Shown in pieces: positions 53,173-62,371 of a stretch of DNA of 64,000 nucleotides (position 1 is its first letter; each line of letters opens with the position of its first letter). The position numbers were made by a program, and so were the translations under genes. The DNA is taken from assembly GCF_040274945.1 (NCBI RefSeq), contig NZ_JBEMAR010000001.1, positions 446,271-510,270 of the forward strand, read 5' to 3'. Below the pieces are notes generated by a model. It was not told the DNA's origin. It worked only from the letters and a program-made list of their open reading frames with translations, and searched no databases. The DNA is from Carnobacterium_B sp040274945 (GTDB lineage Bacteria > Bacillota > Bacilli > Lactobacillales > Carnobacteriaceae).

Positions 53173-54105
53173 TCATTGGAGATGGCGTCGATTAGAACCC
53201 GTCATTTTTACTTCTTTAGCTAGATAACGAACTCTTTCCATTATTCTTTTTGCTTTTAATGGTTCATCTTCGCCTCTTTGAGTTACTCTTAAGTGCTCTT
53301 CTTCAAGTTGTTTCATATCAAAATTAGAAGAGAAAAAAGTAGGTAGTTGTTCTTGCATGCGGTACTGTAAAATAACTCCTAATACATCGTCTCTTATCCA
53401 ACTAGACATAGAATCTGCACCAATGTCATCTAACATGAGTATTGGGGCTTTTTTTACAAACTCTAACTTTTCGCCGGTATTATTCTTGCCAATAGACTGT
53501 TTCATCTCCACTGCAAATGACGGAAAGTGCATGAGCGTAGAAGGAAAACCGTTTTTAGCTAATTCATGTGCTAACGCACCTAAGAGATACGTTTTCCCTA
53601 CACCAAAGGATCCTTGTAAATACAAGCCTTTATGGTAGCCTTTAGGATTCGTCATATACGCATCAATAAAGTCATATACCTCTGAAATCGCAAATCTTCG
53701 TTCATCCGTCAAATCAAAATCAGCTAGCTTTGCATTCCGAACATCTTTAGGCATATCCATAGAATAAATACGATTTTTAATTTCCAATTCTTTTTGCCTA
53801 GCAATCAACTCAGCAGAAGGCACATAAGTTACATCAATGTAATGGTAGTTTAATACCAATTTAGGATGGTAACCTGGAGCCATCATACCCTTATTTAAAT
53901 GAAATTTCTTTTTTTCTTGTACGTATTCATACAGCTTAGCATAACTTTTGACAATCGCTTCATCGTCCAATTTTTGGCGATTCTCTTCAATAAATTGCAT
54001 GACATCTGGATCATCTAATACTTCTTGGATCAATTCCTCATATTTATGATTCAAATTACGCTCTTTAATCATTCGTGTTAGACTTTCACCAATATCTTCC
54101 ATCAT
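53173..54105 (-). CDS. dnaI: Primosomal protein DnaI (helicase loader ATPase)
   Basis: AAA+ loader of the replicative helicase DnaC in Firmicutes. 310 residues: an N-terminal helicase-binding domain (about 1-130) and an ATPase with Walker A GSFGVGKTYLLGAL near residue 170, Walker B PILMLDDIGAD, and an arginine near RVRYLAKEV. Overlaps dnaB by one base (TAATG), a coupled pair. Replaces DnaC-type loaders of Proteobacteria. Confidence 0.95.
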   Translation of the reverse strand: MMEDIGESLTRMIKERNLNHKYEELIQEVLDDPDVMQFIEENRQKLDDEAIVKSYAKLYEYVQEKKKFHLNKGMMAPGYHPKLVLNYHYIDVTYVPSAELIARQKELEIKNRIYSMDMPKDVRNAKLADFDLTDERRFAISEVYDFIDAYMTNPKGYHKGLYLQGSFGVGKTYLLGALAHELAKNGFPSTLMHFPSFAVEMKQSIGKNNTGEKLEFVKKAPILMLDDIGADSMSSWIRDDVLGVILQYRMQEQLPTFFSSNFDMKQLEEEHLRVTQRGEDEPLKAKRIMERVRYLAKEVKMTGSNRRHLQ

Positions 54106-55553
54106 TATTCACCTTCTTTGCCGAAATTTTGAATTCTTTTCAATCTTTCCATAAATGCTTTTTGCTCTTCTTCACTCATCGGCTTTTCTTCCAATTGATT
54201 ATTTCCTTCTTTAGCCCAATCGGGAAGCGTTTCTTTTCTTGTAGTTGTTTGATTACCATAATTTGCTTTGCCTCTGTTTTGCGTATACGATTTACTACGA
54301 TTTTCTTGTTGTTGTCGTTTTTCAGCATTTTCAGAATACATTTTTTTCACTTTTTGAATCGCTTCTTCAGGTGCAACGACTTTCTCTTGTGCCCAGTCAT
54401 TCGCGATCTTATAGGCTAATTTTTGATCCAGTGTTGGGTTATTTCTTACCACTAGAATATAGTGAATTAAAATATTGATAACGGCCGTTGGTAAATTAGC
54501 TTTTTTGACAATTTCTTCTAGTGTCCATTCTTCTGGTTTTGTGACAAACCCGCCTTTTTGATCTTTAATAGAATTCATAAAATCAACCGGACTAATTTGC
54601 TCACTCACTTCAATAACGGCAATGTCTTCTTTGGTTAACCCTCTTTTAGTTAGTTCTGTTTCGCGCATTTTTTGTTGGTTTGAATCTACTTCTATATCTT
54701 TTTCCACAACGTCTTTTAACGAAATGTTTTGTTGATTTTTATTGTGGTAATCATCATACGCCAGCTTTTTTAATCTTTTTTCGTCAATTTTACCCGTTTC
54801 GATATCCGAAGCATTTAATACGAATTGTTGCATAGCTAACTCATCTAAGCCGTATAGTGTATGCAATACCAGAATTGTCTCTTCAATTTCTTTTGTAATC
54901 GATGAACGGTTGACATATTGGTGATTTAACCCTGTATAAAAGAATTTCAAATCAAATGTTTTAGGATCAACTTTTGGTCTTGTAGAACTTGTATTGCCAA
55001 TATAAGAAACCGGTTGTTTAAGTAATTCTTTCTCTCTCTTTAGTAATTCAGCATCAAACTGAAAAACATCCAAGAAAGACTTTGTGATCTCTTGAAACTT
55101 ATTCTTATCGATGGTTTCTACAACAAAGCGATTTCTTAACTTTTTAAATTTTCGTTCTCCAACTTTTTCTAATAGCAATAAACTTAATAAATCGTCTTTA
55201 AAAAAGACGTCACTCGTTTGGGGAGCTTGTAATTCATAGACAATTAACTTTGTCGGACTTGTTTGAAGATACGTTTTAATCAATCCTATTGCTTCCAGTT
55301 TAATTCTAGCTTGATACAACTCAGGGATACCAATATTTAACAAAGCTAGCAATTCTGAATGTAAGATACCTTCACTCCAATAATTCTCTTCTTCTATCTC
55401 TGTCCACAAAGTCATATAAAGACTGTATGCAGCATTTCCTACTAAAGGTTGATACAAAAAAGTGAGAATTTTTTGATCGATATCCGAAAGCAATGCCTGT
55501 TGTTTTACTAAAAAACCATCCTTGGGACTTAAGTTTTTCCATGGATACCCCAA
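54105..55553 (-). CDS. dnaB: Replication initiation and membrane attachment protein DnaB
   Basis: Firmicutes primosome protein acting between DnaD and DnaI in loading the helicase; not the E. coli helicase. About 482 residues: N-terminal winged-helix DnaB_2 domain (YPWKNLSPKDGFLVKQQALL), a central helical domain, then DDBH2-like helices (LEEIVKKANLPTAVINILIHYIL) and a charged C-terminal tail. Start is unusual: the GTG at 55565 has no spaced SD, while the TTG at 55551-55553 follows AAAGGTGGGAG; I use the TTG. It lies 25 nt after nrdR. Confidence 0.92.
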   Translation of the reverse strand: MGYPWKNLSPKDGFLVKQQALLSDIDQKILTFLYQPLVGNAAYSLYMTLWTEIEEENYWSEGILHSELLALLNIGIPELYQARIKLEAIGLIKTYLQTSPTKLIVYELQAPQTSDVFFKDDLLSLLLLEKVGERKFKKLRNRFVVETIDKNKFQEITKSFLDVFQFDAELLKREKELLKQPVSYIGNTSSTRPKVDPKTFDLKFFYTGLNHQYVNRSSITKEIEETILVLHTLYGLDELAMQQFVLNASDIETGKIDEKRLKKLAYDDYHNKNQQNISLKDVVEKDIEVDSNQQKMRETELTKRGLTKEDIAVIEVSEQISPVDFMNSIKDQKGGFVTKPEEWTLEEIVKKANLPTAVINILIHYILVVRNNPTLDQKLAYKIANDWAQEKVVAPEEAIQKVKKMYSENAEKRQQQENRSKSYTQNRGKANYGNQTTTRKETLPDWAKEGNNQLEEKPMSEEEQKAFMERLKRIQNFGKEGE

Positions 55554-55578
55554 AACGACTCCCACCTTTCTGTTTCAC

Positions 55579-56046
55579 TTAATTTTTTTCAGCTTTTTTT
55601 CTTTCAAATTCTTGTAATTCTTTTAAGAAAACACTCATATCTTTAAAATGGCGATAAACACTAGCAAAACGTATATAAGCTACCTCATCTACATCAGCTA
55701 ATTTTTCCATAATGTATTCTCCAATGATAGCAGAAGCAATTTCATTTTCGCCTAATCCTCTGATTTGATTCTCTACCTCATCAACTATTTTTTCGACTTG
55801 CTCCATTGCTACAGGTCGTTTTTCACACGAACGAATTAATCCTCTTAGAATTTTTTCGCGATTAAATTCTTCTCTGGTACCATTTTTTTTAATAACTAAA
55901 AGTGGTGTTTTTTCTACTCGTTCAAATGTAGTAAAGCGAAAATTGCATGCTTCACATTCTCTCCTTCTGCGAATAGCACGCCCATCATCTGCTGGACGAC
56001 TATCGACAACTTTAGAACCATTATTTTGACAGCGTGGACATTGCAT
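55579..56046 (-). CDS. nrdR: Transcriptional repressor NrdR
   Basis: Zinc-finger and ATP-cone repressor of ribonucleotide reductase genes. About 155 residues. The zinc ribbon is CPRC...CEAC at residues 3-34 and the ATP-cone follows (LLVIKKNGTREEFNREKILRGLIRSC). The ATG at 56044-56046 has AGGA 9 nt upstream and gives the family start MQCPRC; an ATG 18 codons earlier is not supported. Ribonucleotide reductase genes are not in the window. Gene order nrdR-dnaB-dnaI matches Bacillus. Confidence 0.95.
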   Translation of the reverse strand: MQCPRCQNNGSKVVDSRPADDGRAIRRRRECEACNFRFTTFERVEKTPLLVIKKNGTREEFNREKILRGLIRSCEKRPVAMEQVEKIVDEVENQIRGLGENEIASAIIGEYIMEKLADVDEVAYIRFASVYRHFKDMSVFLKELQEFERKKAEKN

Positions 56047-56178
56047 GTTTATCATTCCTATCTTAAGTGTTATTCTTAGTAACACTCTATTTGTACGCAC
56101 TTATTTACTCTATTATACCACACAAAAACTAGAGATAAAACCGGTTAAATAAGGTGCAAATTTGATCTATAAAAAAAA

Positions 56179-56198
56179 AACAAGCGAAAATACTTGTT
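56179..56198 (-). terminator. Terminator of coaE
   Basis: AACAAG / CTTGTT stem with an 8-nt loop; the minus-strand tail is ten T. The stem is short, and the T-run is strong. Confidence 0.7.
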
Positions 56199-56208
56199 CT
56201 TACTTCTC

Positions 56209-56808
56209 TTATTTGGCTGTTATTTTGTCTATCCATTTTAAAACTTGTTGTTTTGTATGTTCAGTTGATCCGCTATTGTCAATAACGCTATCTCCAAGAA
56301 CAACTTTTTCTGAAATTGGAAGTTGAGAGTTGATTTTTTGAATTGCCTCTTCTTTTCCTATCATATCCCTTTTCATCAATCGATCGATTTGGATTTCTTT
56401 TGACGTAGCTACTACCATCACTTGATTCACTTCTTTTTCATAACCCGCTTCGAATAAAAGTGGGATATCCAAAACAAGAATCGCATGGTCGCGTTTCAAA
56501 CACTCTTTTTTTTGATCCATCAGCCATTTATAGATTCGTTTAGATAAGATTGCGTTTAACTTCTCTCTTTGTTTTTCATCTTTAAATACGATTTTCCCTA
56601 ATGCTTCTCGGTTTAACGTACCGTCAGCCAAAATAACGTTATCGCCAAACTGTTTTTTTATTTCACACAATCCTTCTGTTCCTGGCTTAACGACTTCTCT
56701 TGCTCCGAGGTCTGCATCCACTACAGGAAAGCCTTGTTCTTTAAAAATTTTGCTAACAGTTGATTTACCTGTAGCAATACTTCCAGTTAATCCTAAGATC
56801 ACAGTCAT
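56209..56808 (-). CDS. coaE: Dephospho-CoA kinase
   Basis: Last step of coenzyme A synthesis. 199 residues; P-loop GLTGSIATGKSTVSKIF at residue 6, VVDADLGAREVV, and the lid-like VLDIPLLFEAGYE. SD GAGGTG. 16 nt after mutM, so co-transcribed. Confidence 0.97.
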   Translation of the reverse strand: MTVILGLTGSIATGKSTVSKIFKEQGFPVVDADLGAREVVKPGTEGLCEIKKQFGDNVILADGTLNREALGKIVFKDEKQREKLNAILSKRIYKWLMDQKKECLKRDHAILVLDIPLLFEAGYEKEVNQVMVVATSKEIQIDRLMKRDMIGKEEAIQKINSQLPISEKVVLGDSVIDNSGSTEHTKQQVLKWIDKITAK

Positions 56809-56824
56809 TCTATCACCTCTTTTT

Positions 56825-57661
56825 TTAATCCATTATTAATTGCTGACAATTAGGACAAAAATGAGTCCCTCTTTGTGCAACTTTAATCTTTTCGATTGGT
56901 GTACCGCAACGAACACACGGCAGCCCTTTTTTGCCATAGACTGACAACTTCACTTGAAAAGAACCCGCTTCTCCTAACGCATTTTGATACGTACGAATGG
57001 TCGTTCCACCCGCTTCAACAGCGTCCCCCAATACTTTTATGATGGCTTCGTGTAAGTGAGAAACTTCAATTTTTCGTAAACTATTCGCCGTTCTTAAAGG
57101 ATGGATTTTGGCTAAAAACAGTGCTTCATCTACATAGATGTTCCCTAAACCTGCTACTATCTTTTGATCTAATAAAAGAGGCTTAATAGCTCTTTTTTTA
57201 GTTTGCAAGGTTTTATAAAAAATTGCTTCATCAAACGTTTCTACTGTAGGCTCTGGGCCCAATAATTTTATCCCAGTTGCAGTGAACTCTTCTCCTATCG
57301 GCACAAGCGTCATCCGTCCAAATTTGCGCACATCCAAATACCGTAAATCTCTCCCATCCGCTAAATGGAAAACTACATGTGTATGTTTTTTTAGAGGTGC
57401 TGATGATTCTTCTACTTCATACTTTCCCTCCATACGCAAATGCGAAACCAATGCCCATTGTTTAAATCGAATGATAATGTATTTGCCTCGTCTATCAAAT
57501 TCAATAATTTTTTCACCCATTAAAATGTGTTTAAACTCAGTAGGTTCAATTGGTCCTGAAATAATACGATCCCAGTATACATCAACGGATTCTATCGTTG
57601 CTTTTAATACAAGCTTTTCTAAACCTTTTCTAACTGTTTCAACTTCAGGTAATTCGGGCAA
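56825..57661 (-). CDS. mutM: Formamidopyrimidine-DNA glycosylase
   Basis: Removes 8-oxoguanine and Fapy lesions. 278 residues. Catalytic Pro2 and Glu3 in MPELPEVETVRKGLE, the KGLGNIYVDEALF-like AGLGNIYVDEALF helix, and a C-terminal zinc finger (CVRC...CPNC). Start ATG with GGAAAG upstream. Lies 70 nt after polA across a hairpin. Confidence 0.97.
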   Translation of the reverse strand: MPELPEVETVRKGLEKLVLKATIESVDVYWDRIISGPIEPTEFKHILMGEKIIEFDRRGKYIIIRFKQWALVSHLRMEGKYEVEESSAPLKKHTHVVFHLADGRDLRYLDVRKFGRMTLVPIGEEFTATGIKLLGPEPTVETFDEAIFYKTLQTKKRAIKPLLLDQKIVAGLGNIYVDEALFLAKIHPLRTANSLRKIEVSHLHEAIIKVLGDAVEAGGTTIRTYQNALGEAGSFQVKLSVYGKKGLPCVRCGTPIEKIKVAQRGTHFCPNCQQLIMD

Positions 57662-57689
57662 CGTATTTCTTCCTTTCTAGATAAAATAA

Positions 57690-57723
57690 GTGCTTCTGCT
57701 ATCAATAATCATAGCAGAAACAC
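57690..57723 (-). terminator. Hairpin between polA and mutM
   Basis: GTG-TTCTGCTAT / ATAGCAGAA-CAC, 12 pairs with one C-A mismatch, loop of 8. On the minus strand the tail is TTATTTTAT, a weak terminator. Partial termination or mRNA-end protection of polA is possible. Confidence 0.5.
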
Positions 57724-57731
57724 GTTTTTTA

Positions 57732-60395
57732 TTATTTCGCTTCATACCAACTTTTTCCACTGTTGCTGTCGACTTTTAATGGAACAGATAATTCTACTGC
57801 ACCTTCCATAACTTCAATCACTAATGCTCTTAATTGTTCAATTTCTTCTTTAGGTGCTTCAAAAATCAGTTCATCATGTACTTGTAGCAGCATAGTTGCT
57901 TGCATAGTTGACTCTTTTAATTTTTCGTCCATTTTAATCATAGCAATTTTTATAATATCTGCTGCACTCCCTTGGATAGGCGTGTTGATAGCTGTTCTTT
58001 CAGCAAATGAGCGCAAATTAAAATTTCGAGAATTGATTTCTGGTAAATAACGACGACGTTGGAAGAGCGTTTCAACAAAACCTTTATCTTTCGCTTCTCT
58101 CACGATATCTTCCATATATGTTTTTACGCCAGGATATTTTTCAAAATACGTATCAATAAATTGCTGTGCTTCTTTTCGGCTGATTCCTAAGTTTTGCGAT
58201 AAACCATAATCACTTATGCCGTAAACAATTCCAAAGTTAACAGCTTTAGCTCTTCGACGCATTTCAGAAGAAACTTCTTCTGGAGATCCAATACCAAATA
58301 CACGCATAGCTGTACTTGAATGGATGTCTTGTCCTTCAATAAAAGCTTCTTTTAATAATTTATCATCTGAAACATGACCCAATACACGCAATTCAATTTG
58401 TGAGTAATCGGATGCAAATATTTCCCAACCTTCATGACTAGGAACAAACGCTTGTCTAATCTTTCGGCCTTCTTCTAATCGAATCGGAATGTTTTGTAAG
58501 TTAGGATCAACTGAACTTAAACGTCCCGTTTGAGCAATTGTCTGCATGTAACGTGTATGAATTTTTCCGGTTTTTTTATCAATTACTTTCAATAAACCTT
58601 CTATATAAGTGGATTGTATTTTTGCGATTTGACGATAGTCTAGAATGTGCTCAACAATCGGAGCTTGTTCTCTTAATTGCTCTAAAACATCCACTGCAGT
58701 AGAATAACCCGTTTTAGTCTTTTTAATCACAGGGTAACCCATCTTCTCAAATAAAATAACGCCTAATTGTTTTGGTGAGTTCAAATTGAATTTTTCACCA
58801 GCTAGTTCATATACTCGTTGTTCAATATCTGTTAGACGAATGGCAAATTCTTCTTTCATTTCCATTAATCGTTTATCGTTTACTTTTACCCCAGTAAGTT
58901 CCATTTCAGCTAAAACGATGGATAAAGGCAACTCCATTTCATTAAACAACTTGGTTTGCTCATTCTTTTCTAAGTTTTCTCCTAATTGTTTACTTAAGAT
59001 ACGAATCGCTTTTATCTTTCTTGCAATATGATCATATGTCACAGTCTTCTCTTCTGGAATAGCAATTTTTGCTCCTTTTCCATAAACACTTTCATCTGAG
59101 GAAACCTCATAATACTCATGTTCTGTAGCCACTTCAGATAGATCTTTACTGTTGTCTTTTGTGTTTAGCAAATAAGAAGCCAATAGGATATCAAAGTCAA
59201 TTGATGCGATATCCACATTTTGTCTCTTTAATGCAACGTAGGTCCTTTTAGCATCAAATACTTGCTTTTGAGCTCCTTTATCTTTTGCCCAGTTTTTAAA
59301 ATCATCTGATGCAAAAACAACTTCTGGTTCCGCAACATAGATGTGTTCATCATCTCCCCATCCAATACAGAAAATAGGAGAAGTGTGATAGTTATCGCCT
59401 AACATTTCTACATAAAGCGCCATATTATCATTAAACATATTCTCAGTAATTTCCGTCACGATCGTATATGAAATAGCTTCTTTTTGGCTATTTTGTTCTG
59501 CATCATATTCCGCAGTATCAAGCTTACTTAAGTGAGAATTAAAATCCATTTCTTTATAAAAAGAAATAAGTTTTTCCATGTTCGGTCCATTGAAACTCAA
59601 TTCTTCAACGCCAACTTTTATAGGAGAGTCGGTATCAATAGTCGCAAGTCGTTTACTTAGTAATGCTGTTTCTTTTTCATTTATCAGGTTTTCTTTCATT
59701 TTACTTTTCTTTAATAAATCAATATTTTCATAAATTCCTTCTACCGATCCATACTCTTTCAATAACTTAAGAGCTGTCTTTTCGCCAATCTTTGTCACAC
59801 CTGGTATATTATCTGACGCGTCCCCTGCTAAACCTTTCATGTCAATGATTTGAAGCGGGCTGATCCCCATCTCTTCATAAATTGATTCAGGTGTGTACCC
59901 TTTTAACTCACTAACACCTTTTACTGTGATGTCTACTCGAACATTCTCTTTTGCCAATTGTGTTAAATCTCGGTCACCAGATATGACCACTACATCATAT
60001 AGTGTTGGATCAACTTGTGTTGCCAGAGTTCCAATAATATCATCTGCTTCGAAGTTTTCTAATTCATAATGTCTAATCCCAAATCCATCCAACAACTCTC
60101 TTAGATAAGGCATTTGTTCTGAAAATTCTCTTGGAGTCTTTGAGCGACCTGCTTTATAGTCATCAAAGAAACTATGTCGAAAGGTTGTATTTCCTGCGTC
60201 AAAAGCGACCAAGACATGTGTTGGCTTCTCTTTTGTTAATACACTATCAATCATATTATGAAAACCATATAATGCATTCGTGTGCAAACCGTTCTTATTT
60301 TTCATTCTTTCTAATTGAGAATGTAATGCAAAAAAAGCTCTATATGCAACACTATTTCCATCAATTAATACTAATTTCTTTTTCTCATTCATCAT
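57732..60395 (-). CDS. polA: DNA polymerase I
   Basis: 887 residues. 5'-3' exonuclease domain (1-300; LVLIDGNSVAYRAF, GDRDLTQL, GLAGDASDNIPG), a central 3'-5' exonuclease-like domain, then the polymerase (SDYSQIELRVLGH motif A, RRRAKAVNFGIVYG O-helix, LLQVHDELIFE motif C). In the central domain the usual DxE is replaced (MALYVEML), so proofreading is probably inactive, as in many Firmicutes enzymes. First gene of polA-mutM-coaE. Confidence 0.98.
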   Translation of the reverse strand: MMNEKKKLVLIDGNSVAYRAFFALHSQLERMKNKNGLHTNALYGFHNMIDSVLTKEKPTHVLVAFDAGNTTFRHSFFDDYKAGRSKTPREFSEQMPYLRELLDGFGIRHYELENFEADDIIGTLATQVDPTLYDVVVISGDRDLTQLAKENVRVDITVKGVSELKGYTPESIYEEMGISPLQIIDMKGLAGDASDNIPGVTKIGEKTALKLLKEYGSVEGIYENIDLLKKSKMKENLINEKETALLSKRLATIDTDSPIKVGVEELSFNGPNMEKLISFYKEMDFNSHLSKLDTAEYDAEQNSQKEAISYTIVTEITENMFNDNMALYVEMLGDNYHTSPIFCIGWGDDEHIYVAEPEVVFASDDFKNWAKDKGAQKQVFDAKRTYVALKRQNVDIASIDFDILLASYLLNTKDNSKDLSEVATEHEYYEVSSDESVYGKGAKIAIPEEKTVTYDHIARKIKAIRILSKQLGENLEKNEQTKLFNEMELPLSIVLAEMELTGVKVNDKRLMEMKEEFAIRLTDIEQRVYELAGEKFNLNSPKQLGVILFEKMGYPVIKKTKTGYSTAVDVLEQLREQAPIVEHILDYRQIAKIQSTYIEGLLKVIDKKTGKIHTRYMQTIAQTGRLSSVDPNLQNIPIRLEEGRKIRQAFVPSHEGWEIFASDYSQIELRVLGHVSDDKLLKEAFIEGQDIHSSTAMRVFGIGSPEEVSSEMRRRAKAVNFGIVYGISDYGLSQNLGISRKEAQQFIDTYFEKYPGVKTYMEDIVREAKDKGFVETLFQRRRYLPEINSRNFNLRSFAERTAINTPIQGSAADIIKIAMIKMDEKLKESTMQATMLLQVHDELIFEAPKEEIEQLRALVIEVMEGAVELSVPLKVDSNSGKSWYEAK

Positions 60396-60551
60396 AAAAC
60401 TCCTTTAGCTGCTACTGTTTTAATTAATTTAGTCATCTACTAACTTCTTTTGAAAGCCCTACTTATCGTTACTATTTTAACAAAAAAATAGTAGGATAGC
60501 GAACTTGATTACACTTTCAGATAACGAATAAGTAAAATTAACCTCTGAAAA

Positions 60552-60591
60552 AAGACCAAAAGCTATGGTTAATCTCATAGCTTTTGGTCTT
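60552..60591 (-). terminator. Terminator of murC
   Basis: A 16-bp perfect stem AAGACCAAAAGCTATG / CATAGCTTTTGGTCTT, loop of 8; six T on the minus strand. Confidence 0.93.
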
Positions 60592-60595
60592 CTTT

Positions 60596-61927
60596 CTATT
60601 CTTTTGTTAATGACGAATGACTTAGCAATGTCTCGTATGCTAGTTCAAATTTTTGAACATCTCCAGCTCCCATAAAAATAGCAACTGCATCATGATGATC
60701 TAATAATGGTGACATATTTTCTTCACTTAATATTGTCGCTCCATTATCGATTTTGTTAACTAAATCTTGTATTGTAATGTCTCCTTGATTCTCACGTACT
60801 GATCCAAAGATATCACATAGATAAATAGAGTCAGCTAAATTCAACGATTCTGCAAAATCACTCAGCAATGCTACTGTCCGAGTAAAGGTATGTGGTTGAA
60901 AAATAGCAATAATTTCTTTATTTGGATATTTTTGACGAGCAGCATCAATTGTTGCACGAATTTCAGATGGGTGATGTGCGTAATCATCAATGATTACCAT
61001 GTCCAACATTTGTTTTTCGCTAAATCTACGTTTAACGCCTTTAAATGTTTTTAAGTTTTCCATTACGCCTTCTTTATCAATATTTTCATATTGGCAAATA
61101 GCTATCACACTAAGTGCGTTAAGAATATTGTGTTTACCAAACGTTGGAATTTCAAAATGTCCATAAAATTCATCTCTTACATAAACATCAAATGTAGAAC
61201 CTGTAGTTGAACGAGTCATATTTTTAGCTTGAAAATCATTATGATCTTCAAAACCATAATACAGGATTGGCACATTCGCTTGGAGTTTTTGTAATTGTTC
61301 GTCATCTCCACAAGCCACAATAGCTTTCTTTACTTGAACTGCCATTGATTGGAAAGCATCAAAAACGTCATTAAGACTGCTATAATAGTCTGGATGATCA
61401 AAATCAATATTTGTCATAATAGCGTAATCGGGTTGATAAGCTAAAAAATGACGACGGTATTCACATGCTTCTAAAATAAAGAAGTCTGCATCAGGGACTC
61501 CATGACCAGTTCCATCTCCGATTAAGTAACTTGTGCTTTTAAGTGGACTTAACACATGGGCTAATAATCCTGTTGTACTTGTTTTTCCATGTGATCCTGT
61601 AACTGCAACACTAGTAAATTGACCAATAAATTGTGCCAAGAAATCATGGTAACGAATAACGGTTAAGCCTAATTCATTAGCCGCAACTATTTCTTCATGA
61701 GTATCTGGGAAAGCATTTCCCGCAATAACAGTTAATCCTTGATGAATATTTTCTTTGTTAAAATTTAACATTGGTATTTTAGCTTCTTCAATATTTTTTT
61801 GTGTAAAGAAATATTTTTCAATATCCGATCCTTGAACTTTAAATCCCTTATCGTGCAAAATTAAAGCTAGAGCACTCATACCAGAACCTTTAATACCAAC
61901 AAAATGATAAATTGTTTCTTTTTTCAT
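60596..61927 (-). CDS. murC: UDP-N-acetylmuramate--L-alanine ligase
   Basis: Adds the first amino acid of the peptidoglycan stem peptide. 443 residues: N-terminal GIKGSGMSALA fold, ATP loop VTGSHGKTSTTGLL near residue 110, central DDYAHHPSE, and QPHTFTRT in the C-terminal domain. SD GGAGG. Downstream of the SftA gene as in Bacillus ytpT-murC, but separated from it by a terminator and a distinct leader. Confidence 0.98.
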   Translation of the reverse strand: MKKETIYHFVGIKGSGMSALALILHDKGFKVQGSDIEKYFFTQKNIEEAKIPMLNFNKENIHQGLTVIAGNAFPDTHEEIVAANELGLTVIRYHDFLAQFIGQFTSVAVTGSHGKTSTTGLLAHVLSPLKSTSYLIGDGTGHGVPDADFFILEACEYRRHFLAYQPDYAIMTNIDFDHPDYYSSLNDVFDAFQSMAVQVKKAIVACGDDEQLQKLQANVPILYYGFEDHNDFQAKNMTRSTTGSTFDVYVRDEFYGHFEIPTFGKHNILNALSVIAICQYENIDKEGVMENLKTFKGVKRRFSEKQMLDMVIIDDYAHHPSEIRATIDAARQKYPNKEIIAIFQPHTFTRTVALLSDFAESLNLADSIYLCDIFGSVRENQGDITIQDLVNKIDNGATILSEENMSPLLDHHDAVAIFMGAGDVQKFELAYETLLSHSSLTKE

Positions 61928-62050
61928 TACTTTATTTCCTCCATATTCGTAAATTCAGCCTTATGCTTTTTGAATGGTTATGTTTGAGAGAGACTATTTA
62001 ATGTATCCTATTCCAGTACGTTCTTTAATGTTAGTATAGAACGATGCGTT

Positions 62051-62092
62051 AAAAAAAACCATCTTTGTATTTCTCGCTAAAATAAGATGGTT
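62051..62092 (-). terminator. Attenuator-like terminator in the murC leader
   Basis: AACCATCTT / AAGATGGTT stem with an 18-nt loop and eight T on the minus strand. It comes about 35-75 nt after a promoter and 123 nt before murC, with no ORF between. CGCTAAA (62075-62081, within the loop) can pair with TTTAGCG (62095-62101, just upstream of the stem), giving an alternative or pseudoknot fold. Confidence 0.65.
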
Positions 62093-62133
62093 CGTTTAGC
62101 GGTAGTTAAAAAAGACAAAATTACAACGAAATT

Positions 62134-62142
62134 AGTATACCA
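62134..62142 (-). promoter_or_regulatory. Extended -10 promoter upstream of the murC leader
   Basis: TGGTATACT on the minus strand (TATACT at 62134-62139). No clear -35. The expected start is near 62127, so transcripts stopped at the following hairpin would be about 75 nt. Confidence 0.5.
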
Positions 62143-62314
62143 TGAATTAATTTAATAGCACACTTAAAAACTCGTTTTCCTCTGACTCTTAGCAGAATGA
62201 AATATTGTGAACGGATTCAATTATACAATTGACATCTTTTTTTAATACTATTTTTGTAAATGATATGTCCATTTCTAATTAAAATGGTAAATAAGACACA
62301 AAAAGACCTCCAAA

Positions 62315-62343
62315 AATCAGCTTTTTGGAGGTCGACTTAAGAA
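62315..62343 (-). terminator. Terminator of the SftA-like gene
   Basis: A 12-bp perfect stem GACCTCCAAAAA / TTTTTGGAGGTC, loop TCAGC, followed by T5 on the minus strand. Confidence 0.9.
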
Positions 62344-62371
62344 CGCTTTTTTTATTTTTCAGTAGAACTGT

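Larger units (their letters stand above)
61928..62371. other. 444-bp leader region between the SftA gene and murC
   Basis: No gene. From right to left in the transcribed direction: the SftA terminator (62315-62343), an extended -10 (62134-62142), a strong terminator hairpin (62051-62092), then about 120 nt to the murC ATG. It also holds a CGTTCT / AGAACG repeat (62019-62043). The arrangement looks like a regulated leader. Confidence 0.6.

Noticed and set aside
57282..57680. 132-codon open frame on the plus strand
   Set aside because: Antisense to mutM, a shadow of its codon pattern; Cys/Ser-rich with no SD.
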